In this document: in pieces, positions 63,040-64,000 of the stretch | How the letters are laid out: each line of letters opens with the position of its first letter | How positions within the stretch are numbered: the stretch's first letter is position 1 | Assembly: GCA_016714645.1 (NCBI GenBank) | Contig: JADKCI010000004.1 | Coordinates: 787,501-851,500 of the forward strand | Origin: Chromatiaceae bacterium | Lineage (GTDB): Bacteria > Pseudomonadota > Gammaproteobacteria > Chromatiales > Chromatiaceae | Direction: 5' to 3' | Length of the DNA: 64,000 bases | The notes under the pieces: model-generated | Seen by the model: only the letters and a program-made list of their open reading frames with translations | What the model was told of the DNA's origin: nothing | Databases searched by the model: none | Made by a program: the position numbers and the translations under genes

Positions 63040-63111
63040 CAGGCTCTCGACGGGATCAAGGAGCAATGCCTGCAACATATCGCGCCTGGCAAGCAGATTC
63101 TGGTGCAATAG
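63040..63111 (+). pseudogene. Second copy of the brxC 3' end
   Basis: The 23 codons QALDGIKEQCLQHIAPGKQI plus LVQ and TAG repeat the last codons of brxC (ALDGLKEQCLEHIAAGKKVL) with several substitutions in DNA and protein. Upstream it is joined to the MIALDTN-coding DNA. The order brxC, pglX start, brxC end, pglX suggests that DNA from two related BREX loci was joined here. Confidence 0.8.
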
Positions 63112-63248
63112 GCACCCTCATGCTCGGTTGCGACGACACTGAACTCGACGGCGCGCTTGGGTTGACCCGAACCGGGTCCGGGCGGCGGGTCCCAACGGTC
63201 GCGGGTTTGTTTATGAGCCTAATTACGATTCTGCCCAGACCGTGAAAA

Positions 63249-64000
63249 ATGGATAAAGAAACCCGCAACCGCATCCAGAAGGCCACCCATGCCGCTCGCG
63301 GGCTGCTTGAGCAGGATTTCGAAAACCAGTTATCGGGTGTCTTCGACATTCGCCCGGACGGCACCCTGGCGGGCGAGCCCGGGAGCCATCTGGACGCGGC
63401 ACAGCGGATTGTGCGGACCAAGCTGGTAGCCGCCGTGGAGCATTTTCGGGCCAGCGGCCAGACTGCGGCCGAGGCGGTGGCCAGTTATCGGCGGGAGGCC
63501 GCCTTCACCACCCTGAACCGTTTCGTGGCGCTCAAGCTGGCCGAGGCGCGCGGTCTGGTGCAGGAGTGTCTCTCGCGGGGCGAGCAGTCAGCGGGGTTCC
63601 GGGAATTCGGCGGACTCGCGCCGGGGCTGGTTCAGCTTCCGGACCGCGGTTACCGGCTCTACCTCGAATCGCTCTTCGACGAGTTGTCCGTCCATCTGCG
63701 GGTGCTCTTCAACCGCCGTGACGCCAGCTCACTCCTTTGGCCGAAACGGATCACCCTCGATGGACTCCTGACGGTGCTGAACGCCCCGGACCTGGCCGGC
63801 ATCTGGGGCGAGGACGAAACCATCGGCTGGGTTTACCAGTATTACAACGACGAGGCCGAGCGGAAGCAGATGCGCGAGGCCTCCGCCGCGCCCCGCAACA
63901 GCCGCGAGCTGGCCGTCCGCAACCAGTTCTTCACCCCGCGCTACGTCGTCGAATTCCTCACCGACAACACCCTCGGCCGCCTCTGGTACGAGATGACCCG
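63249..64000 (+). CDS. pglX: PglX adenine methyltransferase, 5' part (runs off the window)
   Basis: The first 250 codons of BREX PglX: KETRNRIQKATHAARGLLEQ, then the helical N-terminal domain and VYQYYNDEAERKQMREASAA, and the start of the methyltransferase region NQFFTPRYVVEFLTDNTLGR. PglX is the N6-adenine methyltransferase that marks host DNA in BREX. Catalytic NPPY would lie past the window end. ATG 63249 matches the conserved start. pglZ and later genes should follow outside. Confidence 0.92.
   Translation, partial: MDKETRNRIQKATHAARGLLEQDFENQLSGVFDIRPDGTLAGEPGSHLDAAQRIVRTKLVAAVEHFRASGQTAAEAVASYRREAAFTTLNRFVALKLAEARGLVQECLSRGEQSAGFREFGGLAPGLVQLPDRGYRLYLESLFDELSVHLRVLFNRRDASSLLWPKRITLDGLLTVLNAPDLAGIWGEDETIGWVYQYYNDEAERKQMREASAAPRNSRELAVRNQFFTPRYVVEFLTDNTLGRLWYEMT

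Overview
The window reads as a chromosomal segment of a GC-rich gammaproteobacterium. The gene orders folC-dedD-cvpA-purF-metZ and ribB-ribH-nusB-thiL-pgpA are typical of gammaproteobacteria. The overall style (dense IS remnants, several defence systems, a NikKLMQO nickel importer) would fit Chromatiales-type purple sulfur bacteria, but that finer placement is inference. The housekeeping blocks are intact and tightly packed. Between them lie accessory blocks full of broken genes.

Layout: 1-4318 holds the folC end, dedD, cvpA, purF and metZ. 4319-9440 is an island with transposase remnants, a visibly AT-richer acyltransferase and a secreted serine protease with SLH repeats. rlmB is at 9786. 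10678-15812 is a nest of insertion sequences: an IS481-type transposase gene is split by a 4.4 kb composite-transposon-like unit (two IS256-type pieces, matching 8-bp target duplication) that carries a Crp-type regulator and a diguanylate cyclase. 15869-20143 is a nickel ECF importer operon behind a NikR-like box. 20226-25695 has a metallophosphoesterase, ribB, ribH, nusB, thiL, pgpA and a TlpA-like thioredoxin.

26537-35745 is a type I restriction locus (hsdM, a shortened rhuM, hsdS, darT, darG, hsdR), that is, DarTG placed inside the hsd operon. From there to about 39.8 kb comes a run of small units separated by attC-like sites: a BrnA-like antitoxin with a brnT stump, higBA with a nonsense codon, a frameshifted egtB, a group II intron reverse-transcriptase relic, and a toxin with its middle missing next to an intact antitoxin. 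This looks like the remains of an integron cassette array; no integrase is in the window. IS21 and IS3 relics follow.

40935-46715 has a response regulator-GGDEF-hemerythrin gene, pieces of hybrid sensor kinases, a frameshifted citrate synthase gene and a periplasmic protein. 47094-55708 is a seven-gene, co-directional, overlapping operon that I do not recognise as a named system: four membrane proteins that appear to share a periplasmic sensor layout (one fused to an MFS transporter, one to a multi-helix membrane domain), a PF04392-type binding protein, a GNAT-like protein and a SpoIIE-type phosphatase. It is the best candidate for an undescribed system here. 56940 to the end is a BREX cluster (brxE-like, brxA, brxB, brxC, pglX running off the end), with a partial duplication of the brxC tail and pglX head.

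A recurring pattern is the loss of the middle of a gene while both ends are kept in place, plus single-base frameshifts in genes expected to be needed (gltA). Real decay is likely in the IS-rich parts, but sequencing or assembly error cannot be excluded from sequence alone.
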